A stretch of 64,000 nucleotides of DNA, from positions 23,846 through 87,845 of the forward strand of contig NZ_AGBF01000010.1 of NCBI RefSeq assembly GCF_000225525.1. Reading direction: 5' to 3'. Origin of the DNA: Streptomyces zinciresistens K42 (lineage in GTDB: Bacteria > Actinomycetota > Actinomycetes > Streptomycetales > Streptomycetaceae). The number at the start of each line of letters is the position of its first letter. Position 1 is the stretch's first letter. Positions 8,041 through 15,063 of the stretch are shown piece by piece. The translations under genes were made by a program, and so were the position numbers. The notes beneath the pieces were generated by a model. It did no database searches. It was not told the origin of the DNA and worked only from the letters and a program-made list of their open reading frames with translations.

Positions 8041-8945
8041 GCCCCCGTCCAGGCCGCCGCGATCCCTGCCGCCAGCCGTACGTTTCCGCGCACCGCCGCG
8101 AGGTTGGCGGCCAGGGAGGCGCCGTCGGTGTGCCGTACCAGGTAGTCCAGCAGGAACGGAGTGACCGCCTGGCCGGTGATCTCCCACTCCTCGCACGCGT
8201 GGAGCGCTTCGGCGAGCACGCGCGCGTGCAGTTCCGGATCCAGTTGTTCCTGCTCCGGCACCGGGTTCGCGACGATCAGCGCCGACTCCGGCCCGCCCAG
8301 CGCGTCCTGAGCACGCATCACGTCGGCCACCTCCTCCGGCGAACCGAGCGACCAGTCCACCGGATGGCCCGAGTCGGACAGGTAGAACCCGGGAAAGCGT
8401 TCCGAGCGGTACCCGGCCACCGCGATGCCCAGGGTCTCCAGCCGTTGCAGGGTCGCCGGCACGTCGAGGATCGACTTCACCCCCGCGCACACCACCGTGA
8501 CGCGTGTACGTGCCAGGAGCCCCAGGTCGGCCGACTCGTCCTGCGTCACCGTCCACTCCCGGTGCACGCCGCCGAGCCCGCCCGTGGCGAACACCCGCAC
8601 CCCCGCGAGCGAGGCCAGCAGGGCCGTGGCCGACACCGTGGTCGCGCCGCTCGCCCCGGACGCCACCGCAAGGGGCAGGTCGCGGTGGCCGAGCTTGCGG
8701 ATGCCCTCCTCGTTCGCGACCCGCTCCAACTGCTCCTCGTCCAGGCCGACGTGGGGCCGCCCGTCCAGCAGGGCGATCGTCGCGGGGACGGCGCCCGCAC
8801 GCCGAACCGTTTCCTCCAGCTCCAGCGCCACCTGGAGGTTGCGCGGACGGGGCAGCCCGTGCGCGATGATCGTGGACTCCAGGGCCACCACGGGTCGACG
8901 CGCGTCAACCGCGTCCCGCACCTCTTCCGACACCACCAGCACCAC
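8037..8945 (-). CDS. psuG: Pseudouridine-5'-phosphate glycosidase
   Basis: 302 residues. It cleaves the C-C glycosidic bond of pseudouridine 5'-phosphate to uracil plus ribose 5-phosphate. The GTG start at 8945 follows an aggagg ribosome site by about 8 nt. Family hallmarks are ALESTIIAHGLPRPRNL near the N-terminus, TIALLDGRPHVGL, the substrate-site block ASGASGATTVSATALLA, and FATGGLGGVHR ... DESADLGLLARTRVTVVCAGVKSILD. The length matches the family (about 300). The stop overlaps the kinase start by 4 bp, so the two form a nucleoside salvage operon. Confidence 0.95.
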   Translation of the reverse strand: MVLVVSEEVRDAVDARRPVVALESTIIAHGLPRPRNLQVALELEETVRRAGAVPATIALLDGRPHVGLDEEQLERVANEEGIRKLGHRDLPLAVASGASGATTVSATALLASLAGVRVFATGGLGGVHREWTVTQDESADLGLLARTRVTVVCAGVKSILDVPATLQRLETLGIAVAGYRSERFPGFYLSDSGHPVDWSLGSPEEVADVMRAQDALGGPESALIVANPVPEQEQLDPELHARVLAEALHACEEWEITGQAVTPFLLDYLVRHTDGASLAANLAAVRGNVRLAAGIAAAWTGA

Positions 8946-9044
8946 GCGCCTGCCTCCTGTCCGTCGGTCCTCCCTCATCTCTGGCGGCCGGCGCGCCCGG
9001 TCAAACCCTTGCGGTCTGTGGGGGACGACACCAGCCTTGAAGGC

Positions 9045-9473
9045 ATGACGGACAACACCGCACGCCTCGACCACGTCGTCCTCTGGGTCCGTGACCCGGT
9101 GGCGTCGGCCGACTTCTACGAGAAGACGGTCGGCATGGAGCCGGTCAGGCTCTCCGAGTTCACCGCGGGGGAGGTCCCGTTCCCCTCCGCGCGCCTCAAC
9201 GAGGAGACGATCATCGACCTCATGCCGCTGGCCATGGCCGAGCGGATGACGATGCTGCCCGCGTCCGCCGAGAGCGCGGGCCACCCCGTCAACCACGTGT
9301 GCCTGGCCCTGCCCGCCGACGACTTCGACGCGCTGCGCACCCGCCTGGAGGAACGGGCCGCCCCCGTGTCGGACATCTCCCACGACTCCTTCGGCGCCCG
9401 CGGGAAGGCCAGACGCAGCTTCTACTTCCGCGACCCCGACGGCAACGTCTTCGAGGCCCGCCACTACGACTGA
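9045..9473 (+). CDS. VOC (glyoxalase/dioxygenase fold) family protein
   Basis: 142 residues; start MTDNTARLDHVVLWVRDP at ATG 9045. Two beta-alpha-beta-beta-beta modules are recognisable: HVVLWVRDPVASADFYEKTVGMEPV and, in the second half, HVCLALPADDFDALRTRLEERA ... RRSFYFRDPDGNVFEARHYD. Potential metal ligands are His10 and the late Glu of VFEARH. VOC proteins include isomerases, dioxygenases and antibiotic-binding proteins, and nothing here decides between them. It is divergent from psuG (99 bp) and shares a terminator with the formaldehyde dehydrogenase gene. Confidence 0.88.
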   Translation: MTDNTARLDHVVLWVRDPVASADFYEKTVGMEPVRLSEFTAGEVPFPSARLNEETIIDLMPLAMAERMTMLPASAESAGHPVNHVCLALPADDFDALRTRLEERAAPVSDISHDSFGARGKARRSFYFRDPDGNVFEARHYD

Positions 9474-9481
9474 CCGGACAC

Positions 9482-9511
9482 GGGCGGGGCCACGCGCGCG
9501 TGGCCCCGCCC
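9482..9511. terminator. Bidirectional terminator hairpin
   Basis: A perfect inverted repeat gggcggggccacg / cgtggccccgccc with a 4-nt loop lies between the convergent VOC and formaldehyde dehydrogenase genes. There is no T-tract, as is common in streptomycete terminators. Confidence 0.85.
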
Positions 9512-9547
9512 TGGCGTCGCCCGGTCCCGGACCGGCCGCTCCCGGTG

Positions 9548-10774
9548 TCAGACCGGCTGCGCGCCGTCCAGCGCCCCGTGCGGATTGAGCACGTACTTGC
9601 GGCTCGCGCCCTGGTCGAACTCGGCGTAGCCGGTCGGTGCGTCCTCGATGCCGATCACGGTCGCGTTGACCGCCTTGGCGATGTGCACCCGCTCGTGCAG
9701 GATCGCCATCATCAGCGCCCGGTGGTACTGCATGACCGGGCACTGTCCGGTCGTGAAGCGGTGGCTCTTGGCCCAGCCGAGGCCGAGGCGCACCTTCAGC
9801 GTCCCGGACTTCGCGTCCTGGTCGATTCCGCCGGGGTCGTCCGTGACGTACAGGCCGGGGATGCCGAGGGCACCGCCCGCGCGCGTGACGCCCATCAGCG
9901 AGTTCAGGACCGTCGCGGGCGCCTCCTGGGCGTCGGGTCCGTGACCCCGTGCCTCGAAGCCGACCGCGTCGACCGCCGCGTCCACCTCGGGCTCGCCGAG
10001 GATCTGCGCGAGCTGGTCCTCGACGCTGCCCTGGGACACGTCGACGGTCTCGCAGCCGAAGCTCCTCGCCTGGGCCAGCCGTTCGGCGTTCAGGTCGCCC
10101 ACGACCACGACCGCGGCGCCCAGCAGCTGCGCCGACGCGGCCGCGGCGAGCCCGACCGGCCCCGCTCCGGCGACGTACACCGTCGAGCCGACGCCCGCAC
10201 CCGAGCTGACCACCCCGTGGAAGCCCGTCGGGAAGATGTCCGACAGCATGGTCAGATCGAGCAGCTTCTCGCGCGCCTGGTCCGGGTCGGGGAACTTCAG
10301 CAGGTTGAAGTCCGCGTAGGGGATCATCACGTACTCGGCCTGTCCGCCGACCCAGCCGCCCATGTCCACATATCCGTAAGCGGCTCCCGGGCGGGCCGGG
10401 TTGACGTTCAGGCAGATGCCCGTCTTGCGTTCCTTGCAGTTGCGGCACCGCCCGCAGGCGATGTTGAACGGTACGGAGACGACGTCCCCGACGTCGATCG
10501 TCTCGACGTCCGGCCCCCGTTCGACGACCTCCCCGGTGATCTCGTGTCCCAGGACCAGCCCCTCGGGCGCGGTCGTCCGCCCGCGCACCATGTGCTGGTC
10601 GCTGCCGCAGATGTTGGTGGCGAGGATCTTGAGGATGACCCCGTGGCGGCACTTGCGGCCGATGTTCGCGGGGGCCACGCCCGGTCCGTCCTTGAGTTCG
10701 AGCGTCGGGAAGTCGATGGTCCTGACCTCGACCGTGCCCGGCTTCAGATACGCCACTGCCCTGTTTCCGCTCAT
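9548..10774 (-). CDS. fdhA: Glutathione-independent formaldehyde dehydrogenase (zinc MDR family)
   Basis: 408 residues, oxidising formaldehyde with bound NAD, like the Pseudomonas putida enzyme. The start MSGNRAVAYLKPGTVEV is ATG 10774. Zinc-site elements are ILATNICGSDQH (catalytic Cys and His) and GHEITGEVVERG. The structural-zinc lobe is CGRCRNCKERKTGIC. The nucleotide fold carries VYVAGAGPVGLAAAASAQLLGA. The late GLGWAKSHRFTTGQCPVMQYHRALMMAI is characteristic of this subgroup rather than of ordinary alcohol dehydrogenases. It lies 160 bp downstream of an MFS transporter on the same strand; a direct repeat of ggcatccg occurs in its leader (about 10811-10830). Confidence 0.9.
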   Translation of the reverse strand: MSGNRAVAYLKPGTVEVRTIDFPTLELKDGPGVAPANIGRKCRHGVILKILATNICGSDQHMVRGRTTAPEGLVLGHEITGEVVERGPDVETIDVGDVVSVPFNIACGRCRNCKERKTGICLNVNPARPGAAYGYVDMGGWVGGQAEYVMIPYADFNLLKFPDPDQAREKLLDLTMLSDIFPTGFHGVVSSGAGVGSTVYVAGAGPVGLAAAASAQLLGAAVVVVGDLNAERLAQARSFGCETVDVSQGSVEDQLAQILGEPEVDAAVDAVGFEARGHGPDAQEAPATVLNSLMGVTRAGGALGIPGLYVTDDPGGIDQDAKSGTLKVRLGLGWAKSHRFTTGQCPVMQYHRALMMAILHERVHIAKAVNATVIGIEDAPTGYAEFDQGASRKYVLNPHGALDGAQPV

Positions 10775-10934
10775 GCCTGATCGCCGTCCTTTCGGATCCG
10801 TCTCTTCCGGATGCCAGTCGGATGCCAGCGGCTGTGCGCATGTTCGAGTCTGCTACCGCTTCCCGGGTCCGGCCAGCCGTCGCGCGCCGGCAACGGAGGA
10901 CCGGGGCGGCGGTCCGGACGGGGCAGTGCGGCCC

Positions 10935-12218
10935 TCAGCCGTCGACCGGGACCTCTCGCACCCGTCTGACCTTGGTGAACAGCGCGAGCGCGGCGAGCGG
11001 GAGCAGCAGCAGGGCGGCTGTGAGGTTCAGCCAGCCGTAGCTCGCCCGCGCGACCACCAGTCCGGCGACCGCGCCCCCGATGCCCGCGCTCGCGTTCATG
11101 ACGAGGTCCGACAGCCCCTGGGCCGCGGCCCGTGCCGGCTGCGGAACGGAGTCGGTGAGCAGGGCGGACCCGGAGACGAGCCCCGCGGACCAGCCGAGCC
11201 CCAGCACGAACAGGCCCACGGCCGTCTGACCGTGACTGGCGCCCGCCGTGCCCGAAAGGAACATCGCGGCCACCAGCAGCCCCACGCAGAGCCCGATGCC
11301 CGACAACCGCCCCAGCCGGTCCGTCAGCCGCCCCATGAGCGGCGCGAACGCGTACATGCCCGCGATGTGGACGCTGATGACCAGGCCGATCAGATCGATG
11401 CCCGCACCCTGGTGCGCGAGCGCGACCGGAGTCATCGACATCACCGAGACCATCGCCGTGTGCGCGACGGCGACCGTCACCACCGCGAGGCGGGCCCGCG
11501 GCGAGGCGGCCACCGCGGACATCCCGGCCCGCAGGGAGCGGCCCTTCGGCGACTGTTCGTCGGCGGGCGCCAGGGACCGCGCGGTGAGCAGCGGGTCGGG
11601 GCGCAGCAGCACGGCCACGACGACCGCCGATATCAGGAAGATCCCGGCCGCCCACAGGAACGGGCCCGCCGCCGCGGGTATCCCGAGGCCCGTGACGCTG
11701 CGGCCGGCGGGCGCGGCGATGTTCGGGCCCAGCACGGCGCCGAGGGTGGTCGCCCACACGACCAGGGAGATCGCGCGGGCGCGGCGCTCCGGCTCGGCCA
11801 GATCCGCCGCCGCGAACCGCGCCTGGAGGTTCGCAGACGAGGCCGCGCCGAACGCCGCCATACCGCACAGCAGCAGCGGAAAACTCCCCACGCGCGCCGC
11901 GATCACCGCGACGGCCGCGCCCACGGCCCCGATCAGATAGGCCAGCACCAGCCCGGGACGCCGCCCGCGCGCGGTCATCAGCGCGGCCAGCGGCATCGAC
12001 AGCAGGGCGGTTCCGGCGACCGTCGCGGTGGGCGCGAGCCCGGACAGCGACTCGCTGCCGCTCACCTCCTGGGCCAGCACGGCGGCGAGGGCGATGCCGG
12101 TGGCCACGCCCAGGCCGCCGAGGATCTGCGTCGCGATCAGCACGGCCGTGATGCGCCGCCGCAACGCGGGCATCCCCTCCGCCGTCACGGCCGGCGCCAC
12201 CGCGCGCCCGACGGTCAT
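10935..12218 (-). CDS. MFS transporter, probable 12-helix drug/solute exporter
   Basis: 427 residues; start MTVGRAVAPAVTAEG at ATG 12218. About twelve hydrophobic helices are visible, starting with ITAVLIATQILGGLGVATGIALAAVLAQ. The loop 2-3 signature is degenerate (MTARGRRPGLVLA). The second-half equivalent is GRLTDRLGRLSGIGLCVG. The amphipathic linker lies around residues 205-235. Its start overlaps the stop of a candidate 31-codon ORF (ATGA), implying translational coupling. It lies in the same direction as ogt. Substrate unknown. Confidence 0.88.
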   Translation of the reverse strand: MTVGRAVAPAVTAEGMPALRRRITAVLIATQILGGLGVATGIALAAVLAQEVSGSESLSGLAPTATVAGTALLSMPLAALMTARGRRPGLVLAYLIGAVGAAVAVIAARVGSFPLLLCGMAAFGAASSANLQARFAAADLAEPERRARAISLVVWATTLGAVLGPNIAAPAGRSVTGLGIPAAAGPFLWAAGIFLISAVVVAVLLRPDPLLTARSLAPADEQSPKGRSLRAGMSAVAASPRARLAVVTVAVAHTAMVSVMSMTPVALAHQGAGIDLIGLVISVHIAGMYAFAPLMGRLTDRLGRLSGIGLCVGLLVAAMFLSGTAGASHGQTAVGLFVLGLGWSAGLVSGSALLTDSVPQPARAAAQGLSDLVMNASAGIGGAVAGLVVARASYGWLNLTAALLLLPLAALALFTKVRRVREVPVDG

Positions 12219-12310
12219 GAGGCATCCTCCGCCGCGGGCAGACCCGGACCGGACGGCCGGGAGGCGCGCACCGGCCGGGGCGCGTACAGGTGAGTGAAAA
12301 GTCTCGTCAC
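12215..12310 (-). CDS. Candidate 31-residue leader ORF coupled to the MFS gene
   Basis: A GTG at 12310 opens a short frame that begins MTRLFTHLYAPRPVRASRP and ends at a TGA overlapping the MFS start by 4 bp. A purine-rich stretch (about seven G then aga) lies about 10 nt before the GTG and could serve as a ribosome site. I do not recognise the peptide. The exact ATGA overlap and the ribosome site support translation, but its short length means it could be chance. If real, its translation would control entry of ribosomes into the transporter gene. Confidence 0.4.
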   Translation of the reverse strand: MTRLFTHLYAPRPVRASRPSGPGLPAAEDAS

Positions 12311-12360
12311 AGGCGCAGTCTCCCCCCCCTCGTGTCCCGCCCGCCCCTGCCGGTGACCGC

Positions 12361-12383
12361 CCGCCGTCCGCCTCGGACGGCGG
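12361..12383 (-). terminator. Hairpin downstream of ogt
   Basis: Perfect 10-bp arms (ccgccgtccg / cggacggcgg) with a 3-nt loop begin 9 bp after the ogt stop. It probably terminates or attenuates ogt transcription before the leader ORF and MFS gene. Confidence 0.75.
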
Positions 12384-12392
12384 CCCCGCTCC

Positions 12393-12947
12393 TCAGAACA
12401 GGGGCTCCGGCAGGACCCCCTCCAGCGCCAGCAGCTTGCGCTTGGTCTCCAGCCCGCCCCCGAAACCCCCGATCCCGCCGTCGCTCTCCACGACCCGGTG
12501 ACAGGGCACGACGACCGGCAGCGGATTGGCGCCCATCGCCGTCCCCACCGCCTGTGCCGCGCCCGGCTGCCCCACCCGCCCCGCCAGATCGCCGTACCCG
12601 ACGACCGAGCCGTACGGCACACCCGTCGCCAGCTCGCGCAGCACCTCGCGGTTGAAGCCGGAGACCAGCGACCAGTCGAGCGGCAGCCCGAACGCGCGGC
12701 GCGCGCCCGCGAAGTACTCCTCCAGCTGCCGCGCCGCCTCGGCCAGCAGGGGAGAGCCGGGTGCCTCGACCGGCTCGGCGCCCCACCGCGACGCCAGCCG
12801 GGCGAGCGCCTTGTCGCGCACCTCCTCCGTGGCGTGGAAGACGACGCCGACCAGGCCGGTGGGGGTCGCCGCCAGCAGCAACGGACCGATGCCGCTGCCG
12901 ACGACGGCCCACACGACCCGCCGCCCGTCCTGCCCATGACTGTCCAT
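12393..12947 (-). CDS. ogt: Methylated-DNA--protein-cysteine S-methyltransferase
   Basis: 184 residues; a suicide enzyme that transfers alkyl groups from O6-alkylguanine to its own cysteine. The start MDSHGQDGRRVVWAVVG is ATG 12947. The C-terminal domain carries the helix-turn-helix region (YGSVVGYGDLAGRVGQPGAAQAVGTAMGANPLP), then the active-site VPCHRVV with Cys149, then GGIGGFGGGLETKRKLLALEG. The N-terminal domain is the Ogt type with no Ada methylphosphotriester module. A RecA-NDp-type promoter sits directly upstream, with its -10 box 6 nt from the ATG, so the mRNA is predicted to be leaderless and damage-inducible. Confidence 0.95.
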   Translation of the reverse strand: MDSHGQDGRRVVWAVVGSGIGPLLLAATPTGLVGVVFHATEEVRDKALARLASRWGAEPVEAPGSPLLAEAARQLEEYFAGARRAFGLPLDWSLVSGFNREVLRELATGVPYGSVVGYGDLAGRVGQPGAAQAVGTAMGANPLPVVVPCHRVVESDGGIGGFGGGLETKRKLLALEGVLPEPLF

Positions 12948-12953
12948 GCGCCC

Positions 12954-12976
12954 ACCGTACGGCTCACCACTGACAA
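12954..12976 (-). promoter_or_regulatory. RecA-NDp-type promoter of ogt
   Basis: Reading on the minus strand: TTGTCAGTG (12976-12968), exactly 8 bp, then TACGGT (12959-12954), then 6 nt to the ogt ATG. This matches the published LexA-independent DNA-damage promoter consensus tTGTCRgtg-N8-TAnnnT. The predicted transcription start is at or beside the start codon. Confidence 0.88.
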
Positions 12977-13007
12977 CGCCCCCGGACCGGCAGGCGGCCC
13001 GCGGTAC

Positions 13008-13877
13008 TCAGCCCGCGGGGAACGCGTCGCGCACCACGTCCGGGCTGTTGGTGATGATCCCGTCGACTCCGTAGCCCCCGACCTGCCGGGCGGCGTCCGC
13101 GTCGTTCACGGTCCAGGCGAAGAGCTGCATCGGGCCGCCGTGGGCGCTCTCGGTCTGGTGCACGGAGGCGACGTAGCCCGCGGACAGGGACGTGTACGAC
13201 GGGTTGATCATGTCGGCGAAGGTCGCGTACCAGGACAGATCCGCCACCGGGGGAGTCCCGAGGAAGCCCGTCCTCACGTCGGGCCGCAGTTCGTGGACGC
13301 CGCGCACGCTGTCCGCGCTGAAGCTCTGCACGATCAGCCGGTCCGTCAGATGGGCCCGGTCGAGCCAGCCCTCGTTGCTCAGCACCTTCAGCGTCTGCTC
13401 TTCGATGCCCGGGTACAGCTCGGGGTTCTTGACCTCCAGGAGCAGCTTCTGGTTGTTGAGCTCCACACGGTCCACGTACTGCTTCAGCGTCGGCACGCGC
13501 GTGTTCGCGTAGGCGGGAGAGAACCAGCTGCCCGCGTCCAGGCGGGCGATCTCCGCGGCGGTGAAGTCCTTCACCTTCCAGGGCGACCGGCCCGGGAACA
13601 CCTCCTCGGCGTCGGTCGTCCGCCTGAGGTTGTCGTCGTGCATGACCACCAGCTCGCCGTCCTTCGTGCGCTGGACGTCGTTCTCGACCCAGTCGACGCC
13701 CAGTGCGGCGGCCTTGTCGACGGCGGCGAGCGTGTTCTCCGGCGCGTACGAGGAGGCTCCCCGGTGGGCGACGACCGTGGGCCGTTCCGAACCGGCCCGG
13801 GCGGCGGGAGCGGGAAGGAGCAGCGCGGTGCCCCCCAGGAGTGCGGTCGTCGTGGCGGCTACAGCGCGCGCGTGCAT
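13008..13877 (-). CDS. glpQ2: Secreted glycerophosphodiester phosphodiesterase
   Basis: 289 residues; hydrolyses glycerophosphodiesters outside the cell to glycerol 3-phosphate and an alcohol. The start MHARAVAATTTALLGG at 13877 has a gaggag ribosome site. Residues 1-28 form a signal peptide ending PAARAGS. The catalytic core shows HRGASSYAPENT, then ENDVQRTKDGELVVMHDDNLRRTTD (metal and catalytic residues), and the C-terminal FAWTVNDADAARQVGGYGVDGIITNSPD. In S. coelicolor, glpQ1 and glpQ2 belong to the PhoP phosphate-starvation regulon. The symbol is assigned by its position near uvrB, from memory; the enzyme class is certain. Confidence 0.88.
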   Translation of the reverse strand: MHARAVAATTTALLGGTALLLPAPAARAGSERPTVVAHRGASSYAPENTLAAVDKAAALGVDWVENDVQRTKDGELVVMHDDNLRRTTDAEEVFPGRSPWKVKDFTAAEIARLDAGSWFSPAYANTRVPTLKQYVDRVELNNQKLLLEVKNPELYPGIEEQTLKVLSNEGWLDRAHLTDRLIVQSFSADSVRGVHELRPDVRTGFLGTPPVADLSWYATFADMINPSYTSLSAGYVASVHQTESAHGGPMQLFAWTVNDADAARQVGGYGVDGIITNSPDVVRDAFPAG

Positions 13878-14156
13878 GCGTACTCCTCGCGTCGGGTGAT
13901 CACGTTCAGCTCAACTCTGACAGCACAGGGTCAACGACGAAGGAGTGCGGGACGGCCCCCTGCTGAACGGAGTTGCAGGGTCCCGCTCACTCGTGCGGCA
14001 CAACTGGGGCGAGGCGGTGTTTGTTTGCCGGAGAATCGTTCGACCATTCCGGTGGGGGCTACCCTCTGCCTCAACCCTGGTCGCTCGGGCGGTCCTGGGA
14101 GGGGGGCGGGCTTCACGGCATTCCGGGACGTAAACGGGTGGGAAGGGCAGCCGCGT

Positions 14157-15023
14157 ATGCAGGGCACGGTCGACGGTTTCAGCTACGGACTCGTCACACC
14201 GGTGGTGGCCTTCCTCATGGCCTGCTTCGGCGGCGCGCTCGGACTGCGCTGCACCGCGCGGTCGATGCTGGTCTCGGGCACCTGGCGCCCCGGCTGGCTC
14301 GCCCTCGGCTCGGCCGCCATCGGTTCCGGCATCTGGACCATGCACTTCATCGCGATGATGGGGTTCCGGGTCGAGGAGGCGCCGATCCACTACGACGTGC
14401 CGCTGACCTTCGCGAGCCTGGCCGTCGCCATCGTCATGGTCGGCGTCGGGATCTTCATCGTCGGCTACAAGGGTGCCCGCGGAGCGGCCCTGTTCACCGG
14501 GGGCACCCTCACCGGACTCGGCATCGCCACCATGCACTACCTGGGCATGGCCGGTATGCGGCTCAACGGCAAGCTGGAGTACAACACCTTGACGGTCGGG
14601 GTCTCCGTCGCCATAGCCATGGCGGCGGCCACCGCTGCCCTGTGGTCCGCGGGACAGGTCAGGGGCGTGCTGTGGACCGTGGGCGCCAGCCTCGTCATGG
14701 GCCTCGCCGTCAGCGGCATGCACTACACCGGGATGGCGGCACTCACCGTCCACGTGCAGGGCGCGCAGGGCGCCACCGAGGGCCACTCCGCCGCCTCGGT
14801 CCTCGCGCCGCTGATGGTCGGCCCGCTCTTCCTGCTCGTCCTCGCGGGCGCCGTCGTGGTCCTCGACCCCAAGATGGTGATGGGCAAGCCGGCCGGGCGG
14901 CCCGTCGAGCACAGGCCGGGCGTCCCGGCCCACACCGTCGTCCCGCGCCGCCCCCGCCGGGCGCCGCTGCCGACCCTCCGGACCGTGCCGAGCCGGGCCC
15001 CTCGGACCCCGCAGAACCACTGA
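14157..15023 (+). CDS. MHYT-domain integral membrane sensor
   Basis: 288 residues; start [19 protein letters not shown] at ATG 14157 after ggaaggg. About seven membrane helices carry three MHYT-type repeats: [21 protein letters not shown] and [10 protein letters not shown]. In this family the conserved Met and His residues are proposed to bind a metal, probably copper, and to sense gases such as O2, NO or CO. The C-terminal 50 residues are a Pro/Arg-rich cytoplasmic tail with no output domain (no GGDEF, EAL or kinase), so any signalling must use a partner. It is followed immediately by the uvrB promoter. Confidence 0.92.
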   Translation: MQGTVDGFSYGLVTPVVAFLMACFGGALGLRCTARSMLVSGTWRPGWLALGSAAIGSGIWTMHFIAMMGFRVEEAPIHYDVPLTFASLAVAIVMVGVGIFIVGYKGARGAALFTGGTLTGLGIATMHYLGMAGMRLNGKLEYNTLTVGVSVAIAMAAATAALWSAGQVRGVLWTVGASLVMGLAVSGMHYTGMAALTVHVQGAQGATEGHSAASVLAPLMVGPLFLLVLAGAVVVLDPKMVMGKPAGRPVEHRPGVPAHTVVPRRPRRAPLPTLRTVPSRAPRTPQNH

Positions 15024-15033
15024 TCGGACCGCG

Positions 15034-15056
15034 TTGTCAGTGGGGGGTCGTACGGT
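15034..15056 (+). promoter_or_regulatory. RecA-NDp-type promoter of uvrB
   Basis: TTGTCAGTG (15034-15042), 8 bp, TACGGT (15051-15056), then 7 nt to the uvrB ATG at 15064. This is a full match to the RecA-NDp consensus, and its geometry predicts a leaderless transcript. Confidence 0.9.
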
Positions 15057-15063
15057 GGATGAC

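Noticed and set aside
15034..15063. Upstream in-frame start for uvrB at 15034
   Set aside because: It would require translation of the promoter boxes themselves, and orthologues begin at MRPVS.
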